A stretch of 64,000 nt of DNA, taken from Ulota crispa (taxonomy: Eukaryota; Streptophyta; Bryopsida; Orthotrichales; Orthotrichaceae). This document shows, piece after piece, positions 1-12,998 of this stretch. The translations under genes and the position numbers were made by a program. Below the pieces are notes generated by a model that searched no databases, was not told where the DNA came from, and was given only the letters and a program-made list of their open reading frames with translations. The stretch lies in contig OY987243.1 in NCBI GenBank assembly GCA_963920765.1, positions 11,780,001 to 11,844,000 of the forward strand, read 5' to 3'. The number at the start of each line of letters is the position of its first letter. Within the stretch, counting starts at the first letter, position 1.

Positions 1-1539
1 GCTGAAGAAACTAGGGTTTTTAAAACTATTATGACCTTTTTTTCTTCACTCCTTTTCGACCTCCTTACCTTTTTCTTCTTTGTCATTTGGGCGACAGGGT
101 TTAGCTGCTCCTGAATTTAGAAGCGATGGCGGCGGCGAAGTTGTAGGATTCGGCATGCCACGTTGGATGGTACCTGGGCAGTGAAGGCACACAGCAAAGC
201 TCTGTGTTATGGTAGTGGGTTGCAACTTGCAAGATGGGAATGTGGATGGAACACCCTTTATTAAGCCACCTCATATAGAGACCCAACGAACAAACTGTTC
301 AAAATAGACCTTGGCAAGAAGAGGGTCATCTCTTCTCTGAAACAATCAGAATTTTATTGAGGTTTGTGCTAGGATTCGTGAGTAAACGAGAGAGCGTCTA
401 TGAAGGCCATTTTTTTTTAATGGTTATTTTGCCCTTTAATATGTAGAGATCATTGTGCAAAGGGATCCTTGTAGAGGAAGGGGTTCAGCCCCTGTGAATT
501 GGCATTGGAGGAGTGGTTAATATGGTGTTAGTATGACATGCTGTTGTGTATGGAAAGCAAGTTTTGTCCCAAGGTAATACGCTCATAAACCGTTCGCACA
601 TTTTGAACCATACAGTACCATGTTGTGAAATGATGTTCTGGTGGTACTTAAATTGACCCCTTACAACTCATTGAATGCATGAAAGAAAAGGTGTTTTTGA
701 TTTAGGAGCCATTCTCCTTGCTTCCTCAAATCTTTTCACAACTTGCAAGTGAATGGTTTTTGGAAGGTCTAAGGATGTTAATAGGTACTTATGACACATG
801 CACTTTGAGAATTCATAAGTAACCCAAAAATGCTTCAAAAAATATGAAACCAGAAAATATGAAACCAGTTGTGTTGCATTCCGCATTTATTTGCATTCTG
901 CATTTATTTCTCTGTCTGCAAAATGAACTAGAAATCCTCCCATCCATGGAAAACCATGAACCATGAAAAAGAGGAATGAGCCCTTGGATGGGATGAGCCC
1001 TTGGATGGACGGGTTTTGAGCGTACTACCTTACCCTCTATAGTGATGATCCCTTCATAGAAGAAATGGGTTTCCGAATGTGCCCCTCATGTGTGATCGGT
1101 GCCGGACACGTGGAAACTCATTCAAGCATGTGTTGACATGTGATTGGTGTTTATGGCATAATTTTTGCCTAATGTATCAGGTTCAGTTGATCATTTAGTG
1201 ATTCTTTTTTCCTGTTGTTCACACATATTGTATTTCAAATGATTTCGTTGAGATTATATTGTGACACATGTCTCTTTCGTCTTGGCAAATATCTTTTTGT
1301 TTCGGGTTTGGTTAGTGCCTTTGCTCTATAGTAATCATCAAAATTTTGGGATGAATTTGTGTTTGTGTATATTTCGAAGTTTTTGTATGCAAGATGTTTT
1401 GAGGATTTATGCATGTTTTTTAGAACTACCAAGGTAGTCTAAGATGTAGCTCTACTTATTCGACAAAGGTAACTCGAAGATTTGGCATATGGATTAGCTC
1501 AATGTAATTCATGAATGGAGAAATTGTATTGGTTAACTC
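1..1539. other. No gene recognised
   Basis: AT-rich sequence with no recognisable domain on either strand. A 17-base direct repeat (GATGAGCCCTTGGATGG-like) occurs twice near 976-1008. The stretch around 100-150 has an agggttt motif and an ATGGCGGCGGCGAAG start, but a stop follows after six codons, so no gene is called. Confidence 0.5.
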
Positions 1540-2203
1540 TTAACCCCTAAATGCCCGTGGCCTTTCTGAACTTCTTGGCATTTTGAGTGGCATTTTGAGG
1601 AAAGTGAACAATCAACCAACCTTTTCATAAATCTCATCAAGTTTTTTAAAATTGTAACTATACAAATTTAAACTTGACATGTTAGAATTCACATGAAAAA
1701 AGAAAACACAATAATATCACTTATAGTTTGAAAGATTATAATGTTTGAACATGAGGGTGTTAAAACTGCAAAAGTGACTTGAAGTTTTCTAATCCTCATT
1801 TCACATGTCAAATGTAAAATGTTGGTCATCAAAAAAATATGAGGTTTAAGGTCATTACATGTTTAACCTCAACCAAATTATAGCTTTCAAAATCTACTCA
1901 TGTATTTTTTTTAAATGGATTTCTAATGTGGATTTTTCTCCAAGCTTTAGTGTATTTGAGGCTCATTTACAAGATCTTCCAACACTAGAAAACTCAAGAT
2001 TGTGTGGACACCCTTGTACAAAATCTTGAATAGAAAAATCATGAACATTCATTTTCAAAATCAAAATTTTGATACTGAAAATGGACTTCAAAACAAACTT
2101 GTGTTCAAAAGAAAATTCCAAAAATACTGATTTGATAAGATTTTATTTGTTTTCAAAGTTTTGCAAACACCCAAATTGGGTGCCTTGGGCATTTAGGGGT
2201 TAA
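1540..2203. mobile_element. TTAA-flanked inverted-repeat element, family C copy 1
   Basis: The left end reads TTAACCCCTAAATGCCC and the right end is its reverse complement, GGGCATTTAGGGGTTAA, giving a 664-bp unit. The interior matches 42045-42697 over most of its length (for example the blocks around 1600-1760 and 42100-42250), so these are two diverged copies of one non-coding family. No transposase is present, so the element is presumably non-autonomous. Confidence 0.75.
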
Positions 2204-2477
2204 ATGACCATAGGGCATAGTATATACGATGTTGTATAATCAGTATTTGCTACCAATAAGAAGTTTTAATTTGGGATCTCAAGTAGCTTGCTATAACTAC
2301 TTTGATTTATTTTGCAACTTCTTTGTTGATCTCAAATGCAATAAAGGTGTGAATCTATTCAAAATACAAGAAAAACACTTTGTATTCTCTTGGTCGCAAT
2401 AGCACGCTCCATCCTTTAGGGTTAATAAAGAAGAAATGGTTCTATGTACTTCACATCAAAAGTTCATACTCAAGTAT

Positions 2478-3716
2478 CCCTTTAAGGACCACACACATTT
2501 TCACAAAATCCACTAAAAACAAGGGCAGTGAACTTACACGTACAATGAAATCAAGTATGGACCCAATTTGAATATTCCAAGCGTGTAAATGGGAAGATTG
2601 CCTCTATATAGTATCAAAGTTTCAACTAGATCTACTGTTGGAGGTGAAATATTAGGGGTAGTCACGACTTCTTGGAGCACAAAAAGAGAATGGAGATTGA
2701 GAAGTTGTGGAGAGAAAGAGGAGCCAATAGGAGCTCATTCTTTGCAAAGATGGTGTGATACCTTGTTTGTTTGTTTTGGAGAATGAGAATGGAAATGATT
2801 ACCTGTTTTTCAGTAGATGTGCTCTCCACTAACAAGAGTAGTCAATTGATGATAAAAACAAGATGACAAGGTAAACATGTGAGAAGTTTTGCACTGAAAC
2901 CACAACGGAGGCTCCAACAGTCAATCGACTAGCAACACATTTGCATCCTCATTCTCCTCATGTGGAGAAGAAAGTGCTGTGACTACTATTATAATGATTG
3001 AGTGAGCCGTATGTGGAAAATCTCTAGTTTTCATGCTTATGTGGTTTTGAATGTTAACACTTCATGCAATCTTTGCTTGAGAAGAGCCTTATATTTCTAA
3101 AAAGCATGGTTTCCCACCATTCTAATAAGACTAGTTTCTTACAAAGTAGATAAAAATAGCAATCACACGGTGTAGCTAAGTAGGCTAAAATGGTCAAAAA
3201 TCGCACTTTCTTGGCTACCCTGAAACGGTTTTACAAGAAAATTGATAATTGTTATGGAAAATCCGATTGGTGAAAACAATCAAGAATTGGCCTCAAATGC
3301 AGGATGACAAATTTTAAAGATGAAATGACAACACTATTTCAATAGATCCTCCAATACTACAATTATATTGCTACAATGTAGGAAAACAATACAAACGTGT
3401 TTTTTAAGCAATTTGAAAAAAATTAGAAACAAGCAATTGAAATTTGACGTTAGTGTAGGAAATTTGATGTAATGTGTTGTTGCTTTTATCCATCTTTGAC
3501 AAAAATATGGATACGTATTTTGAAACCGTGATGTATAAATACCATTATTTGTCAGCTTACATACCCAATTCCATTGTTATTTTTTAGATGGGTGCAAAAT
3601 TCTTGTAATCACATGCGTTCTTCAAGACCAAATTCTAAATTGTTAAGCAATTTTACTCTATACGCCAAAACTACTCTTTGCAACTAAAATATTGTAGCGT
3701 GGTCTTTAAAAGAGTA
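2478..3716 (+). mobile_element. TTAA-family element, family B copy 1 (decayed ends)
   Basis: The sequence from 2478 (CCCTTTAAGGACCACAC) to about 3716 (GTGGTCTTTAAAAGAG) runs parallel to 49612-51261. Shared blocks include the 'aaatccactaaaaacaaggg' stretch near the left end and the 'tggatgcaaaattctt'-type block near the right end. The TTAA termini are mutated here and intact in the other copy. An unrelated element interrupts it at 2655-2986. Confidence 0.6.
2655..2986. mobile_element. Small inverted-repeat element inserted in the family B copy
   Basis: The uninterrupted copy at about 49785-49805 reads gaaatattataatga. Here the same site is split: TATTA (2650-2654), then about 332 bp beginning GGGGTAGTCAC and ending GTGACTAC, then TATTA again (2987-2991). 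This is direct empty-site evidence for an insertion with a 5-bp duplication. The terminal repeat GTAGTCAC is short and imperfect. No coding potential is seen. Confidence 0.6.
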
Positions 3717-3769
3717 TGTGGAAATGATGTACTGCTTTCATGGTATCATTTTGATTGTCAATCATTCCT

Positions 3770-3800
3770 TTAACCCCTCATTGCCTACATGGACAAAATT
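3770..3800 (+). repeat. Unpaired TTAACCCCTCATTGCC terminus
   Basis: This matches the terminal sequence of the family C element at 42045-42697 (GGGCAATGAGGGGTTAA on its right side). I found no partner end within the next several kilobases, so it is either a solo end or the edge of a truncated copy. Confidence 0.45.
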
Positions 3801-6800
3801 TGTCTTCTCAAAATTGAAAACTATGTTGTGCAATTTGCAGATGGTATTGATCTAGTGATCTAATTTTCAAATTGAAAAAGTGATTGTGCTTTTGCACAAG
3901 ATTGCAACAATAGATCCAAAATCATGCTAGAATAAAAATGAAGCTGCTTCAATCGGCCGAACTATATGATTTTGGAGGGTCAACGTGTTGTTCGCTGTCC
4001 AAAGTGACCAATAGATACTGGTGGAAGACCATTGGGGTCAAAATTGCTTCAGATCTGTTTTTGATGCTCAATTGAATCAAGCTACAATGGTGGTTCAATG
4101 CAATTGCATTGCGTTGGCATCTTTCCATGAATTAGAGAGATGGGCACTCTTTGTTGTCTTTGCATAAATTAGAAAGAGATGGGTACTCTTCAATATCCAA
4201 CTTTGTTATTAATCACTTTTAGTAGTGACGCTTGAAATGTGGATCATCATTTATGTAATTGATCCAAAAAATGCAGCATTGCATCAATGCTATAACTTTG
4301 CAGCACTAATTTGCTATTTTTAGCTCTTGTAGTAATAGATGCATCATCTCATTAAATTGGTGATTGTGTTATGTACAAAGTCACCGTCAATTTGGTACTT
4401 CTGCATAAATGACAACTTCATTGCAAACATGAAAAGCATTTAGGAAGGAATTGCAAAGGATCCAATATTTGTTATTTATTTGGGCAAAAGCGGCAAGTGG
4501 TAGCAAGCTTGTTGCCTAATTTGTAATAAATTGCCTCCACAAGTGGTATTTGGCAAAAACAAAAGATTTTTTGAGCGCATTCAGCAGCTAGAGATTATTA
4601 CAACAAACAAGACTTGGAGGTATTTGTGCTATGTTTCAATTACTAAATTGTTAAAGGTGGACTAGACGAGTTAAGGAAAGAGTTTGTTAATAATCTTTAC
4701 ACCATTTATTACATCTGTGTGAGAGAAGTTGTGTCTAGTATGTACAATGAAATCCAAGCTTGTAACATGGCTAGAACTCGCCACTAAGACAATTCTCAAG
4801 TAGATTGCACAAGAATTTGAAGGCTCCAAGCTTGAGCATTATCAAGAAATAGTGGAGGTGTGATTATAAATTCAAGTAACTACATGTCTTAAGTTGTAGA
4901 TATTGCAAATTTAGTAGGTGCTTTTATCACATATGCAACTTACGCTCCGTCTTTATCAACTAGAGTTACAGTTCTTCATATTTTAGAATTGTCTTGCTCG
5001 TGTAGACAGAAATAACAAAAATGTGAAAGACGAGAGTGTGGGGCAAAGATAAGCGCACATTGAGAACATACTGAGTGTTTAGCTGAGATTTTGTAACTTT
5101 AACTTAGGATTTTTGTCAATAATTTTTTTCAGTCTTCTATCTTCAATTTTCTGTCTTCCGTTGACCTATCATGTGGCTGACTCTAAAACATATTATAGTT
5201 AAGGTAGGGAGAAGAATCCACGGGATACAAGATGAATAGAAGAAGACGACATACACAAACTATTGTCTAGATGATGAAATTCTAAACTTGAAATTCACGA
5301 TTTGCTGCCCAAAACTTCAAATCGTGAAAATATAGCAAGTTTCAACTGTATGGATGATTAGTCTCACTTTGCCGCCATAACAATAAATAGGGTTAGGTTT
5401 AGTTTAATCCAGACTACATGTAACGATGTTTACAAAATAGAAAGAAAATAAAATGACAACAAACATCCAAATCTGGTTTAAAATAATAAAGTGACATCCT
5501 ACACATACATAAAAAATAAACTCAAAACATTCATTTTGAAATTGTTATGTCTTCAAATTTTTATGTATTTTTTTAAAAAACCATAGGGAAACCCACAAAC
5601 AACAAGTCTTATAAAAACTGCAACTTTCTAACTAGTGTCATAGATGGCTTAAAAATTCAAATATTAAGCATAATAACAATAAAAAAAGTCATTTTAACCA
5701 CCAAACGTACATTCAAATCTCAGCTCATCAAAACTACCGTCCAAAAGTTATGTAGGTTCAGAATAAAGGCTATTCTCCATCTTTGTAAACTAATCACTAC
5801 CATTTTAAACTTTTATAACATTCAATCCATAACTTTTACATACAAATATGATATCAATTTGAAAAGCTAATATAATTAAGTGCAGCCCGTAAATATTTCA
5901 CTAAAAATTAAAATTCTATGTATAAAATATAATATACCAATTTATCACTTCTAAAATTTTGAAAAGAAAAATCTGAACCATTTGAAAGTTATAGCTCCTC
6001 AAAGTTTTAGCATTTTTCCAGCCATCTCCAATCCTCCGCATTTTTATAATTTCTCCAAATTTTGAATTTAAAGGATTCTTAGAAAATTAAGACAATGATA
6101 AACACTTCTTCCAAACACTATTATAAATTGATAGATTGATTATAAATTATGGCTTTTTCAAAGATGTTGCATTTATTTATAAATTGGCTTTGGAATTCTA
6201 GAATTCAAACACTCATAACTTTTGTGTCATAACTCTAAATAAAACTTGCAAATTCATTTCAGAATGATAATTTCACAAAGAATAATTTCTCTAAATTCCA
6301 ATTCAAAATATGTTATATACAGAGAGTTCTATTTCTATAAAGTTGCAAATTTCTTCTTTTCTCTAAACATTCACTCATACATACATTTCAATACACTAAA
6401 AAATCTTTCTTTTTACAAATTTACTTTCAAAGGTAAAATGGTAGGATACATTAATCCATACTTTTAGCTGTACTATCCAACCAAAAATACATTATTTCAT
6501 TTCTTTTTTTATTTCTTCAAAATCCAACAACATCTCTTAGTAATTCATTCAAATGAAAAGCAAATACATAAGCCTTTCAAAACATCTAAATGAATAAAAT
6601 CAAATGAACAAATACAAAACAAGTATTACCGTAAGATAGTCGCGTGTCATCTTATGCATACAAAAGCGTTGAATTCTTAATTTCAATTGCCAAATTGTGA
6701 ACTTGGTTGACTGGAAAAACGGTGATATTTAGCTATCCGTTAGTTTGGATTCAAATCCAATCAAACTCATTTAGCAGTAAAAGTAGCCTACTGCTTGGTA

Positions 6801-7890
6801 CTCTAGTGAGGTAGGAAGTTGGACCAACCAATCTGTTACCTACCGATCCTACTACCTCTTGAGCTGTACATATAACAAAGCAGCATATGCCCACATACTA
6901 ATAAGTGTTGCATTGTCATCAAACTGTATATCTCACCACAATCAATTTTTTGCCTCAATTTTTCACTTATTACAATCTAATCAAATTTAGATAATAAATG
7001 TATATTTACATAATGAAATCATTTTCATTAAGACAACAACATTTCCATAGATTTCAAAAAAATTCAAGCTGTACTAGACTGTACAACATCAAAGACGGTA
7101 CGCAACGTTAAATGTTTTTTTGCTTTTACAAATTTCTATCAAATGTTCATTAAAAATCATTTTTATATTGTTAATTCACTTATATTTTATACATCTTACA
7201 TATAAAGATAAGTTGGATTAAAATTAAAAATCACACAAGGCTTTTCAAACATTAAAAAAAATCTTTATCACAACCCTAATATTGATTCATTTATATATGT
7301 TCTAAGTTTTTATTTTGAAGATAGATGCTTCAAATTTTGCTTTAGATGCAGTGTAATTAGTATTGTCTTTTTAGGCATGGCAACAACTGCATAAACACGA
7401 CGTCAAAAAAAGATAAATGCTCCTTCATCTGTATGATAAAATCAATTTAAAAGTTGACTTTTAAATAAAGCACTCTATATTTCCAATCTTGACAAATATT
7501 CATGTTTCATTTTATTGAAGTATCTCAATTTAATATTTAGATTGTTAACTTTTACATTTTGGATCATATTTAAATTAGGTTTTCAAATTATCTCAACTTG
7601 TTGAATATGGTTTTATTAGACAAAATGTCATTTATATTTGACATTTTTTATGCGCAATATTAGACGTCAAACAGACAATACGACAACAAAACTCTAAAAT
7701 TTGTCTGACAATGCAACACTTGGTGTAATTGCAACAAAAAAAAAAAATAAAACTTCCACTATAAAAAAATCATAGTTGAATCTATAAAAAGTTAATATAA
7801 ATTGTGATTTAATTTACAATATATTGTAGATTAGGTCACAATTTTTATCAAATTTTTGTATATTTGACTTTGGTTTTTTTACAATATTCA
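3801..7890. other. AT-rich stretch without a recognisable gene
   Basis: Only short random ORFs and homopolymer-rich DNA are seen. No splice-supported coding, RNA gene or paired terminal repeat stood out. It lies upstream of the truncated retrotransposon and could include sequence that has decayed beyond recognition. Confidence 0.5.
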
Positions 7891-9700
7891 TTCATTTCTT
7901 TTCCATTTAAAGAAATTCAGTACTATAGAAATCAACTATGAAATCTATGATAAGAAATTATTTGCTATTATAGATTCTTTTCAAGAATGGCATCATTTAC
8001 TTGAAAGCACCGTACACCATGTAACAATATACACTGATTACAAAAACCTTAATTATTTCACGTCCACTTGTGTTTTAAATTGTTAAAGATTTGTTGTAAT
8101 GTATCTCTATCTAAATTGATTTGGATATCATATATTGATTTAGTAAGCAACAAGATGCTTTATCTAGAAGATTTAACCTTGTGTTAAATGAATGAGAAGT
8201 AATACATGATTAATAATAGACGACACTTTTGAAGTCTGAACGCCTTTGTTTACAAGCAGTCTAAGTCTAATTTTAAGCAAGTTCTAGTTTCTTAAATGAA
8301 ATCTAAGCAGCTTCAGCTACAAATGCATTGTTGCTTGATATCAAGCAACGTTTCAAAAACTCTACAAAAGATTTTAACAAATTCAAGATTAAAGATTAGC
8401 TTCTCTACTTTGAAAAATGCTTATACATTTATGATGTGCCACTATGCCTTTAAATTATACAAACATGTCACGATTTTCTAGCAGTAGGACATTTTGGGTT
8501 CAACAAAATATTAGAACTAATTTCTTAAAATTTTTAATGGCCTCAAATGTATAAGATCATAAAAGAATTTGTATCATCATGCAATATTTGATCTTGTTTG
8601 AAAATCTTGAACATCACTCTTATGGAATTCTTCAGCTGTTGTAAGTTTTAAAATAACTAAGATCATTTGTTTTTATGGATTTCATCACAAACTTATTACT
8701 TTTGCCTTAATTTAATTTAATTTGCATGATAGTTGATCGATTTTCAAAAATAACATATATTATAACTTGCAAAAATACAATTACTAAAGAAAAAACATCA
8801 AAGCTATTTTTTGCCAACATCTATTGCTATCATAATTTATCTAAAGCCATTGTCTCAGACATAGGACCTTAATTTATCTCCAAATTTTGGCAATTATTAT
8901 TTGAAATTTTGCAAGTAAAATTCAATTTTTACAATATTTCATCCTCAAATAGATGGACACACTAAATCCGCAAATTAAAATTTGGAGCAATATTTACAGT
9001 ATACCATAAACTATCAATAAGACAATTAAGTGTCTTTGTTATTGTTTGCGAAGTTTGCATACAACAATAACAAACATGTATCAATTTAAATGACTTCAAG
9101 TTATGCAAATTATAGATATCATCTAAAAATCGACATAAATCCGGTTTGGAAAGGGAGAATTTTGCAACTGAGAGTTTGACAACGTAATTAAAAGAGTTTC
9201 ATATAAGAATGAAAGTTTTTTAGAAGAAACTCAAGTGCGACATAAAGATTTTGCGAATGTAAGAAGAAAAAAACAATCTAAGTTTCAAATATTTAATAAA
9301 GTGTGGCTGCTACAACATAATATTAAAACACCTTATCCAAATAACAAACTTGATTACTGCAAAATTCAACCATTTAGCATTAAAAAACAAATCAATGATG
9401 TTACGTATCGATTATAACTACCAGTATCAATGAAAATACATTTAGTGTTTCATATTTCACTCTTAAGAATTTACAAAGAAATCAATTTTTTTGGAAGAGA
9501 TAAACTTCTGCCACTTTGCATTGAAATAAATAATATTAAATAATATGAAATTTAGAAAATTTTTGATTCAAGGATTTGGAGAAGTAAAGTTGAATACTTT
9601 GTTCATTGATGCAACTATTTGATTAGTCAGCATATGTGTGAACCAGCTTCAAATTTATCCAATACACTAATAAAATTTCAAAAAAATTATCGATAATAAC
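7891..9700 (+). pseudogene. Decayed Ty3/gypsy chromovirus pol: RNase H, integrase, chromodomain
   Basis: Reading through many stops and frameshifts gives the C-terminal half of a chromovirus polyprotein in order. RNase H (about 7900-8180) shows the NYEIYDK-LFAIIDSF-WHHLLE and TIYTDYKNLNYF blocks, followed by QQDALSRR. The H2C2 finger and integrase core (about 8465-9000) show GHFG-like, MDFIT, VDRFSK and a degenerate IVSD-GP-FISKFW block. The integrase C-terminus (9235-9470) shows VWLLQHNIKT, NKLDY, PF-IKK-INDVTYRL, PVSMKIH and VFHISLL. A chromodomain (about 9570-9690) begins DSRI-R-KVEYFVHW-like and ends EPASNLSN. Reverse transcriptase, protease and gag are absent upstream, so the copy is 5'-truncated. 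The protein cannot function. Family assignment rests on the block order and is firm; the clade within chromoviruses is not determined. Confidence 0.85.
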
Positions 9701-9837
9701 GAACAAAGCTAAAAGCAATGACGATACAAATTTTAAAAAAATTAAAGGTAGAAGAAGAGATAATTTCACGGATATGAATGGTTTAGCCACTACCAAAACA
9801 TGGAAATTAGTATAAAGTTTTAGAAGACTATAGAATG

Positions 9838-10311
9838 TGTTAGTAAGATCTAAAAAGTCTTAAAAAATCCTAGAAGATTGGAAGTTCCTAGTAGTATTTA
9901 AAACGTTGAAAGTTTCTCTAGAAAATTAAAAGCTTTTTTAGAAGGCTTAAAGATTTTCAAGAAGCTTTTACATGATAAAAACAATTTGAGCACCTTCTAA
10001 GCTAGAGAAAGCTTCTCAAACAACTTTCAAATTTGAAAAAGCTTTTCAAACAGCTTTTAAAGTTTGATAATAAAGCTTCAATTTTTGAATATATATAGGA
10101 GTAAAAACTAAGAGGTTTCTTAGTCTTGACAACTCATTTTGTTGTCTTAGTTTTTAGCCTTTAAGCCTTAGCTTCATATCTTTGCCTTGTCTTGTACCGC
10201 TATTATTTAAAATACATTTCGGCCCCTAATTCTAGTATATATATATATTTGTTTTTACCTTATTTTCTTGATTTTTCTACTTTGTTTATATATTTAAGTC
10301 CGTTCATGACA
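9838..10311 (+). repeat. Possible 3' LTR of the truncated chromovirus
   Basis: About 140 bp after the chromodomain a stretch starts TGTTAG and ends near CATGACA, with a purine-rich tract (about 9735-9765) before it and a TATA-like TATATATAGG at about 10089. This is where a 3' LTR would lie. No 5' LTR is visible for comparison, so the boundaries are guesses. Confidence 0.35.
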
Positions 10312-11428
10312 TTCAGTGACCCTCGCTTTCTTTAAATTTGACAACCAAGGGAACGTGTATTGCCAATTTTAGAGAAAGCGTTCTAGAAAAATTGCTATAT
10401 TAGGTGGCCAGCACCTTCTAAAGTATGTAATTGATTGATGGAAAAAAATTGCTTGTGAAAACGTTTTAAACAAAGATTTTCATTTTAGATTTATTTAAAG
10501 TTTAAGAACCATTGTATTACAAACAATACTTTTTGGATTCTAACACATTTTGTAGATTTGCTATGAGTCACAATGAATATTGGCTGATGTTGTATCAAAG
10601 TTTTCAGACATGATAATTGTAGAACAATGGTTACTATTTTGAGTTTACATTTGTACTTATTTTTATATCATGCATGACTGACCTATTGCTTGTATATCCA
10701 ATGTATGTTATAAATGACATGTTTATGTTACACATTGTGCACACATTTGCGTTTGGAAGCGCGTATTTTGTGATTGTAGACATTTTTTTGGTGTTGTGAA
10801 GTAGTTATCCATCTTTTAACAACGTCATAATTTTATTGCATAACAAAAACAAATTCACGTAGCACATAAGAAGTTATTATTATATGCAACATAAACTCTC
10901 AGTTATCTTGATGAAAATTTTCCATCAATATTTTAACTAAATATATTTAGATTTCAATACATCTCAAATTTGCCTTAAATATGAGTTGTTACATTGTGAC
11001 AATCTAGCTATCTTCAATTTGGCATTGTAAAAGCATTGTAAATTTCAATAAACAATGACTAAATATGTAATATTTCAACAAAAAACATATTAATGTTGTT
11101 GCAATTGAAGTTTGTCATAATTTTGATCCAAATTGAACACATTCAATGTTAATTTTATATATGATTGTAATGCTATGCTTAGAAGTTGGTTTTGAAACAA
11201 TGTCTTAACAAGAGTTTGCCAATGGTTGTTGATTCACTACTTTACAATGCTTGATTGCTTTAATGTTGGAAAATTCTAATGTTATTCAATATTGATACAA
11301 TACTATGTCAATATAAAAAACAAAAACAATGTCAAAAAGTAAGAATTTCAAATCAAAAATTGTATTTATTGATAAAGAAATGTCTTTGTTTAGAGAAGTT
11401 AGGTACAACATGTATTGCACGTAATATA
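10312..11428. other. No gene recognised
   Basis: AT-rich DNA between the retrotransposon and the minus-strand transposase remnant. No conserved protein block or paired terminal repeat was found. Confidence 0.45.
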
Positions 11429-12762
11429 TTAGCAATTTTGAAAACAACATATGCTGGAGGCAAGGATCAATTGCCTAACAAGCTCAGGACAACCAACAAG
11501 TCTAGAAAGGTGATTTGGAGGCATGTCCTTATACATTCTAAAAAATGCCAACTCTTTGCAAAGTTTTTCCTCTTCTCCACAAATCATGTTTACTTTAAAG
11601 AAAAGCCTCATTTGTCCATATAGTGTGACCTTATCATCACCACTTGCTTCCATTTGAACACCTACACTACTAAACCAAGGTCTATGATGAAAAGATTGTA
11701 CTGCTCTTGTATACATAGGCATATAGTGTGACCTTATCATCACCACTTGCTTCCATTTGAACACCTACACTACTAAACCAAGGTCTATGATGAAAAGATT
11801 GTACTGCTCTTGTATACATAGGCCAATCAACAAAGCAATTTGAAGATCCTGATGGTATTGCTAAAGATGTAAAGATTTAGATTGCATTTGAAACCAAGCA
11901 TTGGTCTATAACATCTCTAATAACATAAAGATAAGAATGAATTGACATACTATTATAGACTGTCATTTTATTTTTAAATTGCAAATGTTCAACTTCAAGC
12001 AATTTGCAAATCAAACACTTATTAAATTTTTACATTTACCTCATCTAAAACCAACTTATTTTCTATTTTATATAGATCAAGTGCTCCAATGAATCCTTGA
12101 CGTAACTCAAGCTGCTCCATCAAGATTCTTTGTGCACTTTTGGGTACAAAATTTAATTGTGTTGATGCATAAGAAAATTGAAAATCTTCTTTCATCCAAG
12201 ATAGTTGCAAATTAACTTGGTCTCTAAAATGTATATTGCTCATGTTACAACAGCCTAAGCTACAATATGTTAATAAAGTTAGTAGAGCGCTTTTCCTCAA
12301 CACCATTTTAAATCCTTAAATTTTAAAAAATTTGAAGTATTCAAATTATCAAGTGTAGAGAAGTTGAAACACTTGCCTCATCAAGTGCTATACATTTTTC
12401 AGCCTTGGTTGTTTCCTCATACACATCTTTGTGCATTGATAGTTTTTGTAAATCATTAAATTTGTAGCGGTGCTTCAAAATTTGAGATATGGCATTTGTT
12501 CTATTACTTGCCCTATAATCCCTCTTCATAAGTGTAATATGAAATTGTTCATATAGCTATACTCCCATAGAAGTTGAGACCTACGTTTTAGAAAATGTGA
12601 CATAGCATGAATTTTAATTGTTTTGAAGCCTGATTTTGCCACCTTCCCAAAGCTTATTTGAAAGCCATCACAATCTTGGAATAAAAACAAACAAGATCCA
12701 TCACTTGATAAAGACTTATATATCAACTCACATTTTATTGAAATATTACAAAAAATATACAC
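11429..12762 (-). pseudogene. C-terminal part of a CMC-type (Plavaka/CACTA-like) transposase
   Basis: Several minus-strand segments line up in protein order. 12762-12570 contains KIHAMSHF. 12560-12390 contains EQFHITLMKRDYRASNR, resembling the 'E-LHI-K-AYRASN-R' block that follows the catalytic part in Plavaka-type transposases. 12306-12034 ends LVLDE|GTAAAT, a clear splice donor. 11700-11429 contains SFHHRPWFSSV, then LYGQMRLFF, then ELAFFRMY, like the terminal 'YA-LRLLF...LA-VRWY' module. The exon ending near 12365 reads GAG|GCAAGT, a possible GC donor. KIHAMSHF and EQFHITL lie in different frames, so at least one frameshift breaks the gene. A middle portion of the same kind of protein lies at 29672-30037 on the same strand. 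Naming is from memory of the family blocks; a general CMC transposase is safer than Plavaka itself. Confidence 0.45.
11617..11822. repeat. 103-bp tandem duplication
   Basis: Two copies of a 103-bp unit, 11617-11719 and 11720-11822, appear essentially identical (both start CATATAGTGTGACC and end TATACATAGG). The duplication lies inside the minus-strand transposase remnant and repeats its FHHRPWFSS-containing segment. It is therefore younger than most of the decay in that gene. Confidence 0.9.
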
Positions 12763-12982
12763 AAACTCATTATTCTTGCACTAAGAAGGTGATTTAGTAT
12801 TACTTGTTCATAGAGTCATCCATAAGTTCCAATGAGTTACTAGTGTGCTCAGACTTGCTATTTTGTACTAACTCAAAAAAAACACAAAAGCCTTGATGAC
12901 ATTATCTTCAAAGAGATTGATAAGGCAAAACACAATCACATGTTCAAAACACATATATACAACAAAGGAAACATGTATAAAT

Positions 12983-12998
12983 TGACACAAAAATGACA
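12983..12998 (+). repeat. Left subterminal repeat of the CACTA element
   Basis: TGACACAAAAATGACA lies 204 bp inside the proposed left end. Its inverted counterpart lies 26 bp inside the proposed right end. CACTA elements carry short subterminal repeats that bind their second protein. Confidence 0.4.

Noticed and set aside
100-150. agggttt motif followed by ATGGCGGCGGCGAAG, like a plant gene start
   Set aside because: A stop codon comes after six codons and no convincing donor precedes it. A similar ATGGCGGTGTCGAA at 22367 also ends at once.
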